A DNA stretch of 64,000 nt from Leifsonia sp. 1010 (GCF_031455295.1 NZ_JAVDSL010000001.1:1860001-1924000), one strand, 5' to 3'. Numbered from the stretch's first letter, positions 18,433 to 27,424 are shown. Made by a program: numbers and translations. The notes: generated by a model from the sequence alone, not told the origin.

Positions 18433-19806
18433 CTATTCGGGCCGTTCGGGCGCCCGCCCACGGAGGCGGGCGACCCACTCGCCGGCCAGGCGCAGTGGGG
18501 CGGTGACCCGCCACGACGAGCTCGACTCCATGCCCGCGATGCGCTTCCGCAGGTCGGCGGTGATCTGGTTGCGCTGCGAGATGACCCCGCGGACGCGGTC
18601 CGCCGCCGGGTAGGGCGCCCGCACGTAGCGCACCAGCGGTTCCAGGGTGGTCGACCAGTGCATCCGCCCGGCGAATGCCCGCACGTTCTCGCGGATCCGC
18701 CCACGCTCCGCATCGTCGAACAGCAGCTCGCCGAGCGCGGCCTCCAGCGCCTCCACGTCCTGCGGCGGCACGACGCGTCCGAGTCCGTTGTCGCGGATGA
18801 GCGGCGCGAAGGTGTCGCCATCGGTGGCGACGACCGGCAGGCCCGCCCACCAGTAGTCGAGCACCCGGGTGCGGAAGCTGTAGGCCGTCTCGATGTGCTC
18901 GAGGTGGGTGCTCACGCCCAGGTCGGCGTCCAGCAGGAAGTCGGCGCGCTGGTCGTAGGGAACCCAGGTCTCATTGAAGAAGACCACGGAGTCGGTCAGT
19001 CCCAGCTCGTCGGAGAGGCGGCGCGCGGCGCGCTCCATCTCCATCTGCGGCACGTCCGGGTTGGGGTGCTTCACGCCCAGGAAGAACAGCCGGACCTCCG
19101 GGTGCTCCTTCGCCAGCCGGCCGACCGCTGAGATCAGCGTGAGCGGGTCGAACCAGTTGTAGACACCGCCGCCCCACAGGATGACCTTGTCGTCCGGTCC
19201 GATGCCGTCGACGACGCCGCGGATGCCGTGGGCCTTCTGCACGGGCGGGGCGTCCTGTATTCCGAACGGCGCCACATCCAGCAGGTTGCGGAGCGTGGGG
19301 TCGGCCGCGTAGGTGGCCGGGTTCACCCGGGTCATCGCCGCGAGCTGACCGAGCCAGAAGTCGCGCTGCTTCTCCGAGGCGCACACCATGAAGTCGGCGC
19401 GCTCGATCTGGTCGTTCATGACTTCGACGGAGTCGACGGAGGATGCGTAGTAGTCGGCCTCGGGGAGGTCGCGGCCCTGCTCCAGCCACTCCAGGTGCAC
19501 GGGGTCGTAGATGTCCGCGACGATGAGCACATCCATCGCCTTGAGCCACGTGTGCGTGCGGAGGATGTGGCCCTGGATGATCACGACATCCGCCCACTCC
19601 GCGTGGGGCTTCAAAGCGTCCTGCCCGGCGTGGACGATGGTGAACTCCGGCGAGGTGACGGTCGCGCCGACCGTGGAGGCGAGCCGCACCTCTCCGACGG
19701 CACTGAGCGCCTGGGCGACGTGCCACGCCCGGATGGCCGGGCCCGCCATCCGCTCGCCGATCGTGTCGGGTGTCACGATGAGGATGCGTTTCGCGCGATT
19801 CTCCAT
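18433..19806 (-). CDS. Glycosyltransferase family 4 with SWRxTxPLR tail
   Basis: 457 residues. GT-B motifs include IGERMAGPAIRAWHVAQALS near the start, IVADIYDPVHLEWLEQGR, then VYNWFDPLTLI and RTRVLDYWWAGLPVVATDGD in the donor half. The last 45 residues form a helical tail with SSSSWRVTAPLRLAG, a tail seen on many wall-polysaccharide glycosyltransferases. It is closely similar to the C-terminal half of the protein at 29495-31972, so the two are paralogues. Last gene of the leftward wzm-wzt-GT2-GT4 run, 16 bases after the GT2 gene, and convergent with rmlA. Confidence 0.88.
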   Translation of the reverse strand: MENRAKRILIVTPDTIGERMAGPAIRAWHVAQALSAVGEVRLASTVGATVTSPEFTIVHAGQDALKPHAEWADVVIIQGHILRTHTWLKAMDVLIVADIYDPVHLEWLEQGRDLPEADYYASSVDSVEVMNDQIERADFMVCASEKQRDFWLGQLAAMTRVNPATYAADPTLRNLLDVAPFGIQDAPPVQKAHGIRGVVDGIGPDDKVILWGGGVYNWFDPLTLISAVGRLAKEHPEVRLFFLGVKHPNPDVPQMEMERAARRLSDELGLTDSVVFFNETWVPYDQRADFLLDADLGVSTHLEHIETAYSFRTRVLDYWWAGLPVVATDGDTFAPLIRDNGLGRVVPPQDVEALEAALGELLFDDAERGRIRENVRAFAGRMHWSTTLEPLVRYVRAPYPAADRVRGVISQRNQITADLRKRIAGMESSSSWRVTAPLRLAGEWVARLRGRAPERPE

Positions 19807-19822
19807 CAGTCGGTCGTTCCTC

Positions 19823-20680
19823 TCATCGGGTGACCCACCACTGCCGCACGCGCAGGCCGACCCACAGGACCACGCGGACGGGCAGCAGGTACCAGCCGGT
19901 GTATTTGCGCGACAGATAGCGGTACGCGCTCTCGTGATGGACGGCCTCCATGCGCCGGGAGGCGGTGCTCGTCGAGTGCGCTCCGGTGTGCACGACGCTC
20001 GCGGTCGGCGCGTAGAGGTTGGCCCAGGCGGCCTTGCTGAGGCGGGCGCCGAGGTCGACGTCCTCGAAGTACATGAAGTACGAGGTGTCGAAGCCGCCGA
20101 TCTGCTCGTAGGCGTCGCGACGCACGACCAGGCACGCACCGGACAGCCAGCCGACCGGACGGACGGCGTCGCTCTCGTAGTCGACCCCGCGGTAGCGTCT
20201 CGTCCACGGGTTGCCGGGCCAGATGCGGCCGAAGATCGCGTGACCGACCCCCGTGCGGAGCGAGGGGAGGCTGCGGGCGGACGGATACACCGTTCCGTCG
20301 ACGTTCAGGATGCGCGGCCCGGCGGAGCCCGCGGCCGGCCGTTCGCGCAGCACGCGCACCAGCTCGTCCACCGATCCGGGGGAGAACTCGACGTCCGGAT
20401 TGGCGATGACCAGGAACTCCGCGTCGGACGATCCGTGCCGGACGCCCTCCTCGATCCCACCGCCGTAGCCCAGGTTCTCGTCGAGGGCGAGGAACTCCGC
20501 ACCGAACTCGGCGCACGCCTCCCGCTCCACGGTCGTGTCGGCCGAGGCGTTGTCGACAACGACGATCTGGGCCGGCTGGGCCGTCGCGGTCCGTGCTGAG
20601 CGCAGGAAGGCGCGCAGCACCTCGCCGGTGTTGTGGGTGACGGTGACGATCAGGACGGAGGGGGAGTCGGCTCCGGGCAT
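19823..20680 (-). CDS. Glycosyltransferase family 2, WbbL-like rhamnosyltransferase
   Basis: 285 residues with a GT-A fold. Motifs seen are VTVTHNTGEVL, the VVVDNASADTT nucleotide site, NLGYGGGIEEGV, the metal-binding region IANPDVEFSP, and GGFDTSYFMYFEDVDLG. This pattern is shared with WbbL-type dTDP-Rha transferases that prime mycobacterial arabinogalactan (Rv3265c in the equivalent block) and with other GT2 enzymes. A rhamnosyl donor is therefore likely but not proven. It starts 14 bases after the ABC transporter ATPase gene. Confidence 0.87.
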   Translation of the reverse strand: MPGADSPSVLIVTVTHNTGEVLRAFLRSARTATAQPAQIVVVDNASADTTVEREACAEFGAEFLALDENLGYGGGIEEGVRHGSSDAEFLVIANPDVEFSPGSVDELVRVLRERPAAGSAGPRILNVDGTVYPSARSLPSLRTGVGHAIFGRIWPGNPWTRRYRGVDYESDAVRPVGWLSGACLVVRRDAYEQIGGFDTSYFMYFEDVDLGARLSKAAWANLYAPTASVVHTGAHSTSTASRRMEAVHHESAYRYLSRKYTGWYLLPVRVVLWVGLRVRQWWVTR

Positions 20681-20694
20681 CTCAGCGCAGGGCC

Positions 20695-21933
20695 TCAGTC
20701 GTCGACGATCGAGAAGGTCGGCTTGGCGTACAGCATCCCCACCGTCGACGGATCCTGGGCGACATCGAAGCTGGTCGCCTGGGGGAGGTCGGCGAAGTGG
20801 CGGCCCGTCGGGTCCATCAGGGACACGTTGACGAAGTACTTGCCCGGGCCGAACTGCGGCCGCTGCAACCGCAGCTGCAGGGTCTGCGGCCCGGTCGACG
20901 CGGGCAGGTCCGTCCCGGCGCGCGGCGTCGAGGTGCCCAGGACGACCTGACCCATGGCGTTGTCGATCTGGACGCCGCAGGTCCAGCCCTCGACGGGCTG
21001 GTAGTGATCGATCTGCATGGTGATGAGGAGGTCGTCGTCGCGCTCCAACGGGGAACCGACGGTCTTGCCGTCCGGCTTCGCGGAGACCACGTTGATGCGG
21101 GCCTCGCGCTCCGGGGCGGTCAGACGGCCGTTGGCGTCGACCTCCGTCACGCGGCGCTCCTCGAGGATGTCGCGGAACTGCGACACCGCGTCACGCGGCT
21201 CCCCGTCGAACACGATCTCGCCCTGGTTGAGGAGGATGGCGCGGTCGCACAACTCGATCACCTGGCTGAGGGTGTGCGTCACCAGGATGATGGTGCGCCC
21301 CTCCTCCTGGAACGAGCGGATCTTGTCGAGGCACTTGCGCTGGAACGCCTCGTCGCCGACAGCGAGGACCTCGTCGACGAGCAGCAGGTCGGGGTCGGTG
21401 TGGACGGCAACGGCGAAGGCCAGACGCACGTACATGCCGGAGGAGTAGAACTTCACCTGGGTGTCGATGAAGTCGCCGATGCCCGAGAACGCCACGATGT
21501 CGTCGAACCGGGCCTCGGTCTCGGCGCGGCTCAGCCCCATGATCGAGGCATTGAGGTAGACGTTCTCGCGACCGGTCAGGTCGGGGTGGAACCCGGCCCC
21601 CAGCTCCAGCAGCGCCGCGATGCGGCCGCGTCGGCTGACGGTGCCGCTCGTCGGGTCGACGATGCCGCCGATGACCTTGAGCAGCGTCGACTTGCCGGAG
21701 CCGTTGTGACCGATCAGGGCGACGGTGTGACCGGCGGTGATGGTCGCCGAGACGTTCCGCAGCGCCCAGAACTCCTCGCGATGCTTCCGGCCGCGGCCGA
21801 AGGCGACGAGGCGCTCCTTGAGGGAGTTGTCCTTGCGCAGCACGAAGCGCTTCGAGACATCGTCGATGACGACGATCTCCGGCGAGCTCTCCGCGGTGCG
21901 GGTCTCCGGGCGGGTGGTGAGTTTGTCCGTCAT
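20695..21933 (-). CDS. wzt: Polysaccharide ABC exporter ATPase with C-terminal cargo domain
   Basis: 412 residues. The ATPase half has Walker A GHNGSGKST (75-83), the signature FYSSGMYVRLAF (162-173) and Walker B LLLVDEVLAVGD (183-194). Residues from about 260 to 412 form a beta-rich domain like the C-terminal domain of Wzt proteins, which binds the chain end and gives substrate specificity. It powers export of a lipid-linked polysaccharide through the permease encoded 10 bases upstream. An extended ATPase of this kind usually goes with chains whose end is chemically capped. Confidence 0.93.
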   Translation of the reverse strand: MTDKLTTRPETRTAESSPEIVVIDDVSKRFVLRKDNSLKERLVAFGRGRKHREEFWALRNVSATITAGHTVALIGHNGSGKSTLLKVIGGIVDPTSGTVSRRGRIAALLELGAGFHPDLTGRENVYLNASIMGLSRAETEARFDDIVAFSGIGDFIDTQVKFYSSGMYVRLAFAVAVHTDPDLLLVDEVLAVGDEAFQRKCLDKIRSFQEEGRTIILVTHTLSQVIELCDRAILLNQGEIVFDGEPRDAVSQFRDILEERRVTEVDANGRLTAPEREARINVVSAKPDGKTVGSPLERDDDLLITMQIDHYQPVEGWTCGVQIDNAMGQVVLGTSTPRAGTDLPASTGPQTLQLRLQRPQFGPGKYFVNVSLMDPTGRHFADLPQATSFDVAQDPSTVGMLYAKPTFSIVDD

Positions 21934-21943
21934 ACCGTGCTTC

Positions 21944-22846
21944 CTAGAGAGCCTGCGCGAAGTTGCCCTGGAGGCGCTGGAAGACGCGCTGGAAGGACAC
22001 CAGCAGCACCAGACCGATGACGAAGGCGATGCCGAGGCGCAGAGCGAGGCCGGCGGGGTACTCCGCGGTGGCCTGGCCGCCCATCCAGAACGCCTTCTGG
22101 AAGCCGAGGACCGCCAGCGTGATCGGGTTGTCGGTGTAGATCTCGAGCGCGAGGCTCGGGCCGAGGATGTCCTTGACCATGCTCCACGAGTAGACGATGG
22201 GGGAGGCCCAGAGCAGGAGGAGCAGCAGCACCTCCACCAGATACTGGATGTCGCGCAGGTAGACGTTGAGTGCCGAGAGCAGCAGGGCGAAGGCAGTGCC
22301 GTAGACCAGCAGCACCAGCAGTGCCGGGAAGAAGTAGAAGAAGTCCGGCGACCACGGAAAGGAGCCGAGGATCGCTGTGAAGATCAGCAGGATCCCGAGC
22401 TGGATGGCGAAGTTGAACAGTGCCGATCCGACGCTCGCCAGCGGGAACACCTCGCGGGGGAGGTACACCTTCTTGATCAGTCCGGCGTTGCCCACGATCG
22501 AGGCGGTACCGCCGCCGATGATCTCGCTGAGCAGGCCGTAGGCCGTCAGACCGGTGAAGACGTACACCGCGAACTCGGGGATGCCGCGCTCGGCGGACAG
22601 GAACTTGCCGATGACGATGTAATAGATGAACAGCTGCGTCAGCGGCCGGATCAGTGTCCAGACGAAGCCGAGGGCGCTGTCCTTGTAGCGGGACTTCAGG
22701 TCGCGCCGGACGAGCAGCGAGAGCATCTCGCGGTGCGAGAAGATCTCCTTCAACGCGGCGATCGACCGTCGGCCGGTGGGCGAGGCGGCTCCGACCGGCG
22801 CCAGTTTCTGGCGGGAGAGAGCCTCGAATCGCGCCTGGGCTGACAT
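21944..22846 (-). CDS. wzm: Polysaccharide ABC exporter permease
   Basis: 300 residues with six predicted membrane helices and an amphipathic N-terminal segment. The ABC-2 type signature is recognisable: LLVRRDLKSRYKDSALGFVW just before helix 1, and the YLRDIQYLVEVLLLLLLWAS region. It forms the channel with the ATPase gene that follows. An ATG start at 22846 is preceded by a weak purine-rich site and, further up, by a TATACT -10 box. First gene of a four-gene leftward run. Confidence 0.92.
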   Translation of the reverse strand: MSAQARFEALSRQKLAPVGAASPTGRRSIAALKEIFSHREMLSLLVRRDLKSRYKDSALGFVWTLIRPLTQLFIYYIVIGKFLSAERGIPEFAVYVFTGLTAYGLLSEIIGGGTASIVGNAGLIKKVYLPREVFPLASVGSALFNFAIQLGILLIFTAILGSFPWSPDFFYFFPALLVLLVYGTAFALLLSALNVYLRDIQYLVEVLLLLLLWASPIVYSWSMVKDILGPSLALEIYTDNPITLAVLGFQKAFWMGGQATAEYPAGLALRLGIAFVIGLVLLVSFQRVFQRLQGNFAQAL

Positions 22847-22880
22847 GCACTTCTTTTCGTCGGGGGCGGGGGACCTCGCA

Positions 22881-22886
22881 AGTATA
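22881..22886 (-). promoter_or_regulatory. -10 box upstream of wzm
   Basis: TATACT on the minus strand, 34 bases before the wzm start, giving an untranslated leader of roughly 28 bases. No clear -35 element was seen. Confidence 0.5.
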
Positions 22887-22940
22887 GTCGGCCGCTCCCG
22901 GACCCGGCCGTGCGCCGCCTGAGTGCCCTGGGAGGCGGAA

Positions 22941-24062
22941 TCAGGCGTGGTCGCGGCGGCCGGAGCGCTGCCGGACGACCCGGGCGACCTTGGCGGAGAG
23001 CCGTTCGTCGGCGCGCTGCCGTGCCTCCGTCAACGCGGCGGAGAGTTCGGCGATGTGCGCGTTGAGGGCTCCGACCTGATCGCTCAGTTCGAAGATCATG
23101 TCGCGCTCGCGCACGCCCTGCCGCTCCAGCTCCCGGATGCGCAGCTCCATCGCGCCGAGCTCCCGGCCGTACGCGTACTCCTGCGCGTACGCCTGCTCGT
23201 CCACGAGCTCGTCGGGGACGGGCGACGGCCAGCGGTCGGCGATCCGCCGCTCCAGCCGGAAGGAGCCGTCGGCGAGCCCGCGCTCAAGCTCTTCGGAGGT
23301 CGGATTGCGCACCAGGTAGGACGCCAGCAGGGAGCCGGCGCGGAGCCGGCGGTAGTCGCGCATCCCGTGATGGTTGGGGCTCGGCGTGAGCTCGGGGTTG
23401 CTCTCGTAGGCGCGGCCGGCGTTCTCGACCTTGTGGGCGAACTGCCGCCACGAGCGCCACGGGAAGTGGAGCACCTCCACCGCGTAGGCGGGGTCCGGCT
23501 CGCCCGTGCTCTCGAGGTTGACGAAGTGGTTGCCCTGCGCGACCTCGATCTCGGGGTCGCCGACGTGTACGGCGTCCGGCGTGGAGTGGGCGTGCAGTCC
23601 GACCGCGTTCAACTGCTCGACCGACCGCTCGTCGCGGTAGATCAGTCGCTGCAGACCGGTGCCGGCCAGGGCGGCCGGCCCCGTCATGTCCACGACCGGG
23701 ACGGTGAACGCACGGAGCGCCGGGTCGATGTGCTCGAACGCCTGCTTGAGCGTGAGCGCCGGGTCGCGGGTGACCCAGAACTCGTCGGCGTCGGCGTTGA
23801 CGACCCAGTCCGCTCCGTACCGGGTGGCGGCGTCGCGCGCCATCCCCGTGACGACGGAGCTCTGCTGCTTGCGCTGCACGGGATCGTGGCGCAGGTCGAT
23901 CAGGCCGCGCTCGGCGAACTCGCCGAGGATCTCCGCGGTGCCGTCGACGGAGCCGTTGTCCGTCACGATCAGGATGTCGACCCCCTGATCGAGATGGTGC
24001 TCGATCATCGGCCGGATGATGTCCGCCTCATCGCGGACCATCACCGTCATAGCGAGTTTCAC
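22941..24062 (-). CDS. Glycosyltransferase family 2 with C-terminal coiled coil
   Basis: 373 residues. The N-terminal catalytic part begins MTVMVRDEADIIRPMIEHH and has TDNGSVDGT and the metal-binding NADADEFWV, a pattern of the GT2/GT92-like group. HFVNLESTG and LHFPWRSW follow. From about residue 300 the protein becomes a charged coiled coil of some 70 residues. Translation is best started at the GTG at 24062, where AAGGA overlaps the TAA stop of the upstream gene; the frame further upstream is shadow. Donor and acceptor are unknown. It is the last gene of the run that begins at 27192. Confidence 0.82.
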   Translation of the reverse strand: MKLAMTVMVRDEADIIRPMIEHHLDQGVDILIVTDNGSVDGTAEILGEFAERGLIDLRHDPVQRKQQSSVVTGMARDAATRYGADWVVNADADEFWVTRDPALTLKQAFEHIDPALRAFTVPVVDMTGPAALAGTGLQRLIYRDERSVEQLNAVGLHAHSTPDAVHVGDPEIEVAQGNHFVNLESTGEPDPAYAVEVLHFPWRSWRQFAHKVENAGRAYESNPELTPSPNHHGMRDYRRLRAGSLLASYLVRNPTSEELERGLADGSFRLERRIADRWPSPVPDELVDEQAYAQEYAYGRELGAMELRIRELERQGVRERDMIFELSDQVGALNAHIAELSAALTEARQRADERLSAKVARVVRQRSGRRDHA

Positions 24063-24070
24063 GGGTTTCC

Positions 24071-26107
24071 TTACCTGAGGAGCGCATCCTTCACGGCGAG
24101 CAGGAACGTCCGGCCGAAGCGCTGCGACGGTTCGAGCACAGCAGACTCCGCCCACTCGTTCCACGCGTTCACGAAGACGATGCGATGTTCGGGTTCACGG
24201 TCGGCGACGGCGGAGATGGCCGAGTTCAACCAACGCCGGAACGTGTACGGATTGGAACCATACCAGAGGTCGGGTCGCCATTGGCGGCGCGCCGTGTTGT
24301 CGAAATTGACCATCACGCCGGGGTAGCGTTCGTCCTCCACGGGCTCGCGGAGGACGAGCTCCGAGGTGACCGCCATCTCGGGATAGCTGAGCACGTGCCC
24401 CTCGAAGCGCGGGTCGAAACGGTCGAGCTTCTCGAGGTCGACGGTGGTCCAGCGGCGATTGTGCGGAGCGAACTCGAGGAAGGCGTCGATCCCGTAGTCC
24501 GAGAGGGCGCCGTCGATGCCGTCCATCTCCCGCCCCACGTCGACCGTGGCGATGTGGAGGCCGGGCAGGCCCTCCTCGACGGCGCGCTCCCGCCAGCGCT
24601 GCAGCGTCTGCGGGAAGTCGGGCAGCTGGGCGATCTTGTACACGGCGACCAGCGGCTTGCCGTCGACGCGGATGTACCGCGGATCGAGGAGCAGGTGCAT
24701 GACGTCCTCGATGAACTGCTCCGCCGGCACCTGGTCGTAGTCCTGGGCGATGAGGATGCTGGACTCGCTGCCGTCCCAGCGCCGCGACCAGTTCTCGTTG
24801 GCCCACATCAGACAGAACGGCTGGTCCCCATCGGCGGCGTGCAGCCGCTCCACGGGCAGGTCCATGAGCTTCTTGCCGGAGAACCAGTAGTAGTAGTACA
24901 TGAAGCCCTCGATGCCGGCGGACCGGGCGAGGTCGTACTGCCGATCCCGCACACCCTCCACCGAGAGGTCGTAGAAGCCCAGTTCCGAGGGGAGCAGCGG
25001 CTGGTTGTGCCCTTCGAAGATGGGCCGTGCCGCCGTGACGTTCGACCACTCGGTGAACCCCGGTCCCCACCACTGGTCGTTCTCGGGGAAGGTGTGGAAC
25101 TGCGGCAGGTAGAAGGGGATGACGCGGGCGCGCGCCGTGCGGTCGGCGTCCAGCTCGAAGTGCCGCCAGCTGTCGTCGGCGGGGGCCTCGATGGTCCCGC
25201 GGCCGGCGATCCGGTAGCCCGCCTCGAGCGTCACCAGCCCGAGCGCGCGCTCGACCGCGTGCGCGGTCGTCCCGTCGACCTGACCGGCCTCCGGCTCGAA
25301 GTCCTCCGCGTCCATGGCGAACGCCCGGAGTCCCTGAAGCAGGAAGCCGCGGATCCAGTACACGGAGCCCGAGGCGAAGCGGAGGTCGTGCTCGCTGACC
25401 GAGAGCTGCAGGCGGCGCATGAGGGCTCGCGTCCGCTCCAGGTCGCCGCCCCAGAACTCCGTGCCGACGATGTCCTCGTCCGCGGTGACGATCCCGACGC
25501 TCGGGTCTTCCGCGAAAGCGCCGAGCACGGTCTGCACGTTGTCCGCCGAGCCGAGCACGGTGCCGTAGAGAGAGGAGCGCCAGTCGTCGCCCGTGCCGGA
25601 CAGTTCCGCGTGCTCCTCCCGCCAGGTGCTCTTCTTCGTGTGCACCTTGAGGACGAGCTCGTACGGGTCGAGCAGCCCGGCGTTGACGACCTCGACCATC
25701 GGCAGGATGTCGCGGCCGTGATTCGCGACGGGCAGCACCGCGACGTGTCCGGCCAGCGGGACGCCATCCAGAGGGAGGTCCAGCTCCTCGCCGCTCGCGT
25801 TCGTGACGATGAGGTCGAACGGCACCGGGATGTTCCGCAGCTGTTCGCACAGCTCGGCCACCAGATCCGTGTAGAAGACGTGCATCAGCACGCCGATCCG
25901 GGCGGGTGCCGCCGGGTACTCGTACCGCGACGCCCACGCGTCCGGCAGCGTCGGCCGGAGCTTCCCGGTGCGACGATCCACCCAGGCCGCGTGGTCCGCC
26001 GGGTGGGGCTGCGGCGGGATGACCGTCTCGCGCGGAGCGATGCCGCTCGCCGCGATCTGGAACGCTGCGCTGATGTTGCGGCGGATCTGCCGTCCTCTGG
26101 ATGCCAC
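24071..26107 (-). CDS. RgpF-like / WbsX-like (GH99-like) fusion protein
   Basis: 678 residues. Residues of about 70-325 resemble rhamnan synthesis protein F: HVFYTDLVAELCEQL, NHGRDILPMVEVVNAG and LKVHTKKSTWREE. Residues of about 335-678 are a WbsX-type, GH99-like TIM-barrel domain: FYLPQFHTFPENDQWWGPGF, GIEGFMYYYYWFSGKKLM, WANENWSRRWDG and VFVNAWNEWAE. RgpF-type proteins build rhamnose polymers; WbsX domains occur in O-antigen loci, and their exact chemistry is poorly known. The GTG at 26107 is preferred over one at 26137 because AAGGAG precedes it by five to six bases. Confidence 0.87.
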   Translation of the reverse strand: MASRGRQIRRNISAAFQIAASGIAPRETVIPPQPHPADHAAWVDRRTGKLRPTLPDAWASRYEYPAAPARIGVLMHVFYTDLVAELCEQLRNIPVPFDLIVTNASGEELDLPLDGVPLAGHVAVLPVANHGRDILPMVEVVNAGLLDPYELVLKVHTKKSTWREEHAELSGTGDDWRSSLYGTVLGSADNVQTVLGAFAEDPSVGIVTADEDIVGTEFWGGDLERTRALMRRLQLSVSEHDLRFASGSVYWIRGFLLQGLRAFAMDAEDFEPEAGQVDGTTAHAVERALGLVTLEAGYRIAGRGTIEAPADDSWRHFELDADRTARARVIPFYLPQFHTFPENDQWWGPGFTEWSNVTAARPIFEGHNQPLLPSELGFYDLSVEGVRDRQYDLARSAGIEGFMYYYYWFSGKKLMDLPVERLHAADGDQPFCLMWANENWSRRWDGSESSILIAQDYDQVPAEQFIEDVMHLLLDPRYIRVDGKPLVAVYKIAQLPDFPQTLQRWRERAVEEGLPGLHIATVDVGREMDGIDGALSDYGIDAFLEFAPHNRRWTTVDLEKLDRFDPRFEGHVLSYPEMAVTSELVLREPVEDERYPGVMVNFDNTARRQWRPDLWYGSNPYTFRRWLNSAISAVADREPEHRIVFVNAWNEWAESAVLEPSQRFGRTFLLAVKDALLR

Positions 26108-26127
26108 GGGCGCTCCTTCCTGGCCGC

Positions 26128-26952
26128 TCACAGCCACTCGTCGACGTCGGCGCCGAACCGCTCGCGGATGATCTCGGGGGCCAGACGGGCGTCCGGCGTG
26201 ACGGAGGGGTCACGCACCAGTTCCCGCTTGACGAACGGGAAGCCGAGCTCGACCAGTCGCCGCCACCCGGTGATGACCGGGTTGTCGGTGGGCGACACGA
26301 CACGCTCCGAGTCGAACCACGCGCGCGACGTCAGGCCCTCTGCGCGCAGGAGGCGGCTGAAGCCCAGCTCGTAATCGCCGATGATGCTGGTCTTGTCGTC
26401 GAGGTGCTTGATATTGCGCCAGAACTGACGGATCGCGGGATCGGCGAGCACGCCCCCGTGGAAGCCCAGCAGGTAGCTCTGCAGGTGCGGCACGATCTGC
26501 CGCGTGTTCGTGGCGCCCCAGACGTCGGCGGCGGTCCCCTCGAAGGAGTCGATCATCCCGTCGAGCGGTGCGAACGGGCCGAGCATGGAGTCGTTGACGA
26601 GGATCACATTGCGGCGCTTCGCGACGGAGCGGAACCGGTCGAGGCCGACGGCCCAGGAACCGAAGTCGTAACCGATGTTGGGCTTGCGCACGACGATCGT
26701 CGACTCGGGCAGGGGAGTCGGCCAGCGCAGCGGCGAGCGGTCGTCCGATGCGCGGACCACGATGGACGGGTAGCCGGCCGCATCGAGGGCGCCGACCAGC
26801 TCGCCGAGCGAGCGGCTCACCTGGTTGTCGGTTCCCCAGCTGGCGACGATGGCGATGCGGTCGCCGGCGGGCGGCCGGGCCGGTCCGCGCTCGACCGTGA
26901 CATCGCGGCGGACGAGATCGAGGACGCGCTCGGAGGCGCGGTGCGGGGCCAC
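26128..26952 (-). CDS. Rhamnan synthesis F-like protein
   Basis: 274 residues. IAIVASWGTDNQVSRSLGEL near residue 33, the KPNIGYDFGSWAVGLDRF motif near 110, ILVNDSMLGPF near 135 and WGATNTRQIVPHLQSYLLGF near 165 match the pattern of RgpF/DUF616-like proteins and part of the neighbouring fusion protein. It is likely a rhamnosyltransferase or related sugar transferase of the wall glycan. The GTG start lies three bases after the stop of the small coiled-coil gene. A duplicated RgpF function next to the fusion protein suggests different linkages. Confidence 0.78.
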   Translation of the reverse strand: MAPHRASERVLDLVRRDVTVERGPARPPAGDRIAIVASWGTDNQVSRSLGELVGALDAAGYPSIVVRASDDRSPLRWPTPLPESTIVVRKPNIGYDFGSWAVGLDRFRSVAKRRNVILVNDSMLGPFAPLDGMIDSFEGTAADVWGATNTRQIVPHLQSYLLGFHGGVLADPAIRQFWRNIKHLDDKTSIIGDYELGFSRLLRAEGLTSRAWFDSERVVSPTDNPVITGWRRLVELGFPFVKRELVRDPSVTPDARLAPEIIRERFGADVDEWL

Positions 26953-26955
26953 CCG

Positions 26956-27192
26956 TCAGCCCCGGCGCGCGAGCATGCGGAGCGGCTTGGTGATGCGCCA
27001 CGACATCGACGAGCGCATGGCGGTGACCTGCTTCCTGTAGCGCTCCGCCTGCTCCTCGGCCGCCGTCACCTGACGCCGGAGGTCGTCGATCGTCGGCGCG
27101 TTGGACGCGAGCTCGGCGCGCAGCGCGCGGATCTCGCGCCGGGCGGCGGCCAGCTCGTCGTCCGTGGATGGACGGGAAGGGGTGGAAGCCAT
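26956..27192 (-). CDS. Small coiled-coil protein with SWRxTxPLR tail
   Basis: 78 residues, ATG start preceded by a GAGAGAA purine stretch. Residues 10-60 form a heptad-rich charged helix. The C-terminus reads SSMSWRITKPLRMLARRG, the same tail that ends the glycosyltransferase at 18433-19806 (SSSSWRVTAPLRLAG). Usually this coiled coil plus tail is the end of a glycosyltransferase; here it stands alone at the head of the operon. It has no catalytic domain. A docking or scaffold role at the membrane for the glycan assembly enzymes is an inference. It could also be the remnant of a lost transferase gene. Confidence 0.72.
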   Translation of the reverse strand: MASTPSRPSTDDELAAARREIRALRAELASNAPTIDDLRRQVTAAEEQAERYRKQVTAMRSSMSWRITKPLRMLARRG

Positions 27193-27228
27193 CGGAACCG
27201 TTCTCTCTGCCGTGCGTGTGCCCCTGCC

Positions 27229-27268
27229 ATCTTACGAGGGCCGCCTCCGTGCCCCTCAAAGAGGGGCA
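27229..27268 (-). promoter_or_regulatory. Promoter region with hairpin, head of the coiled-coil/RgpF operon
   Basis: TAAGAT at 27234-27229 on the minus strand would start a leader of about 30 bases. Just upstream, at the -35 position, is a perfect 8-bp inverted repeat with a three-base loop (27250-27257 with 27261-27268). Neither neighbouring gene ends here, so it is an operator candidate rather than a terminator. Confidence 0.4.
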
Positions 27269-27424
27269 GTCAGAGGAGCGCGACAGCCCGCTCAAATGCT
27301 GGGAAAGCGCCGAGAGCTGACGTACTCTGATGGCGGATGCGCCCGCCGACCCGGTGCATCCGGGCCGCCCGGCGCCGCGAGAGTGCGCTGGGGAGTGCTC
27401 CCGCCGACCAGGGAACCCCCAACC

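Noticed and set aside
18400-18445. Terminator between rmlA and the convergent glycosyltransferase
   Set aside because: A 7-bp outer inverted repeat (18403-18409 with 18437-18443) has a poorly paired interior and lies partly in coding sequence; not strong enough to list.
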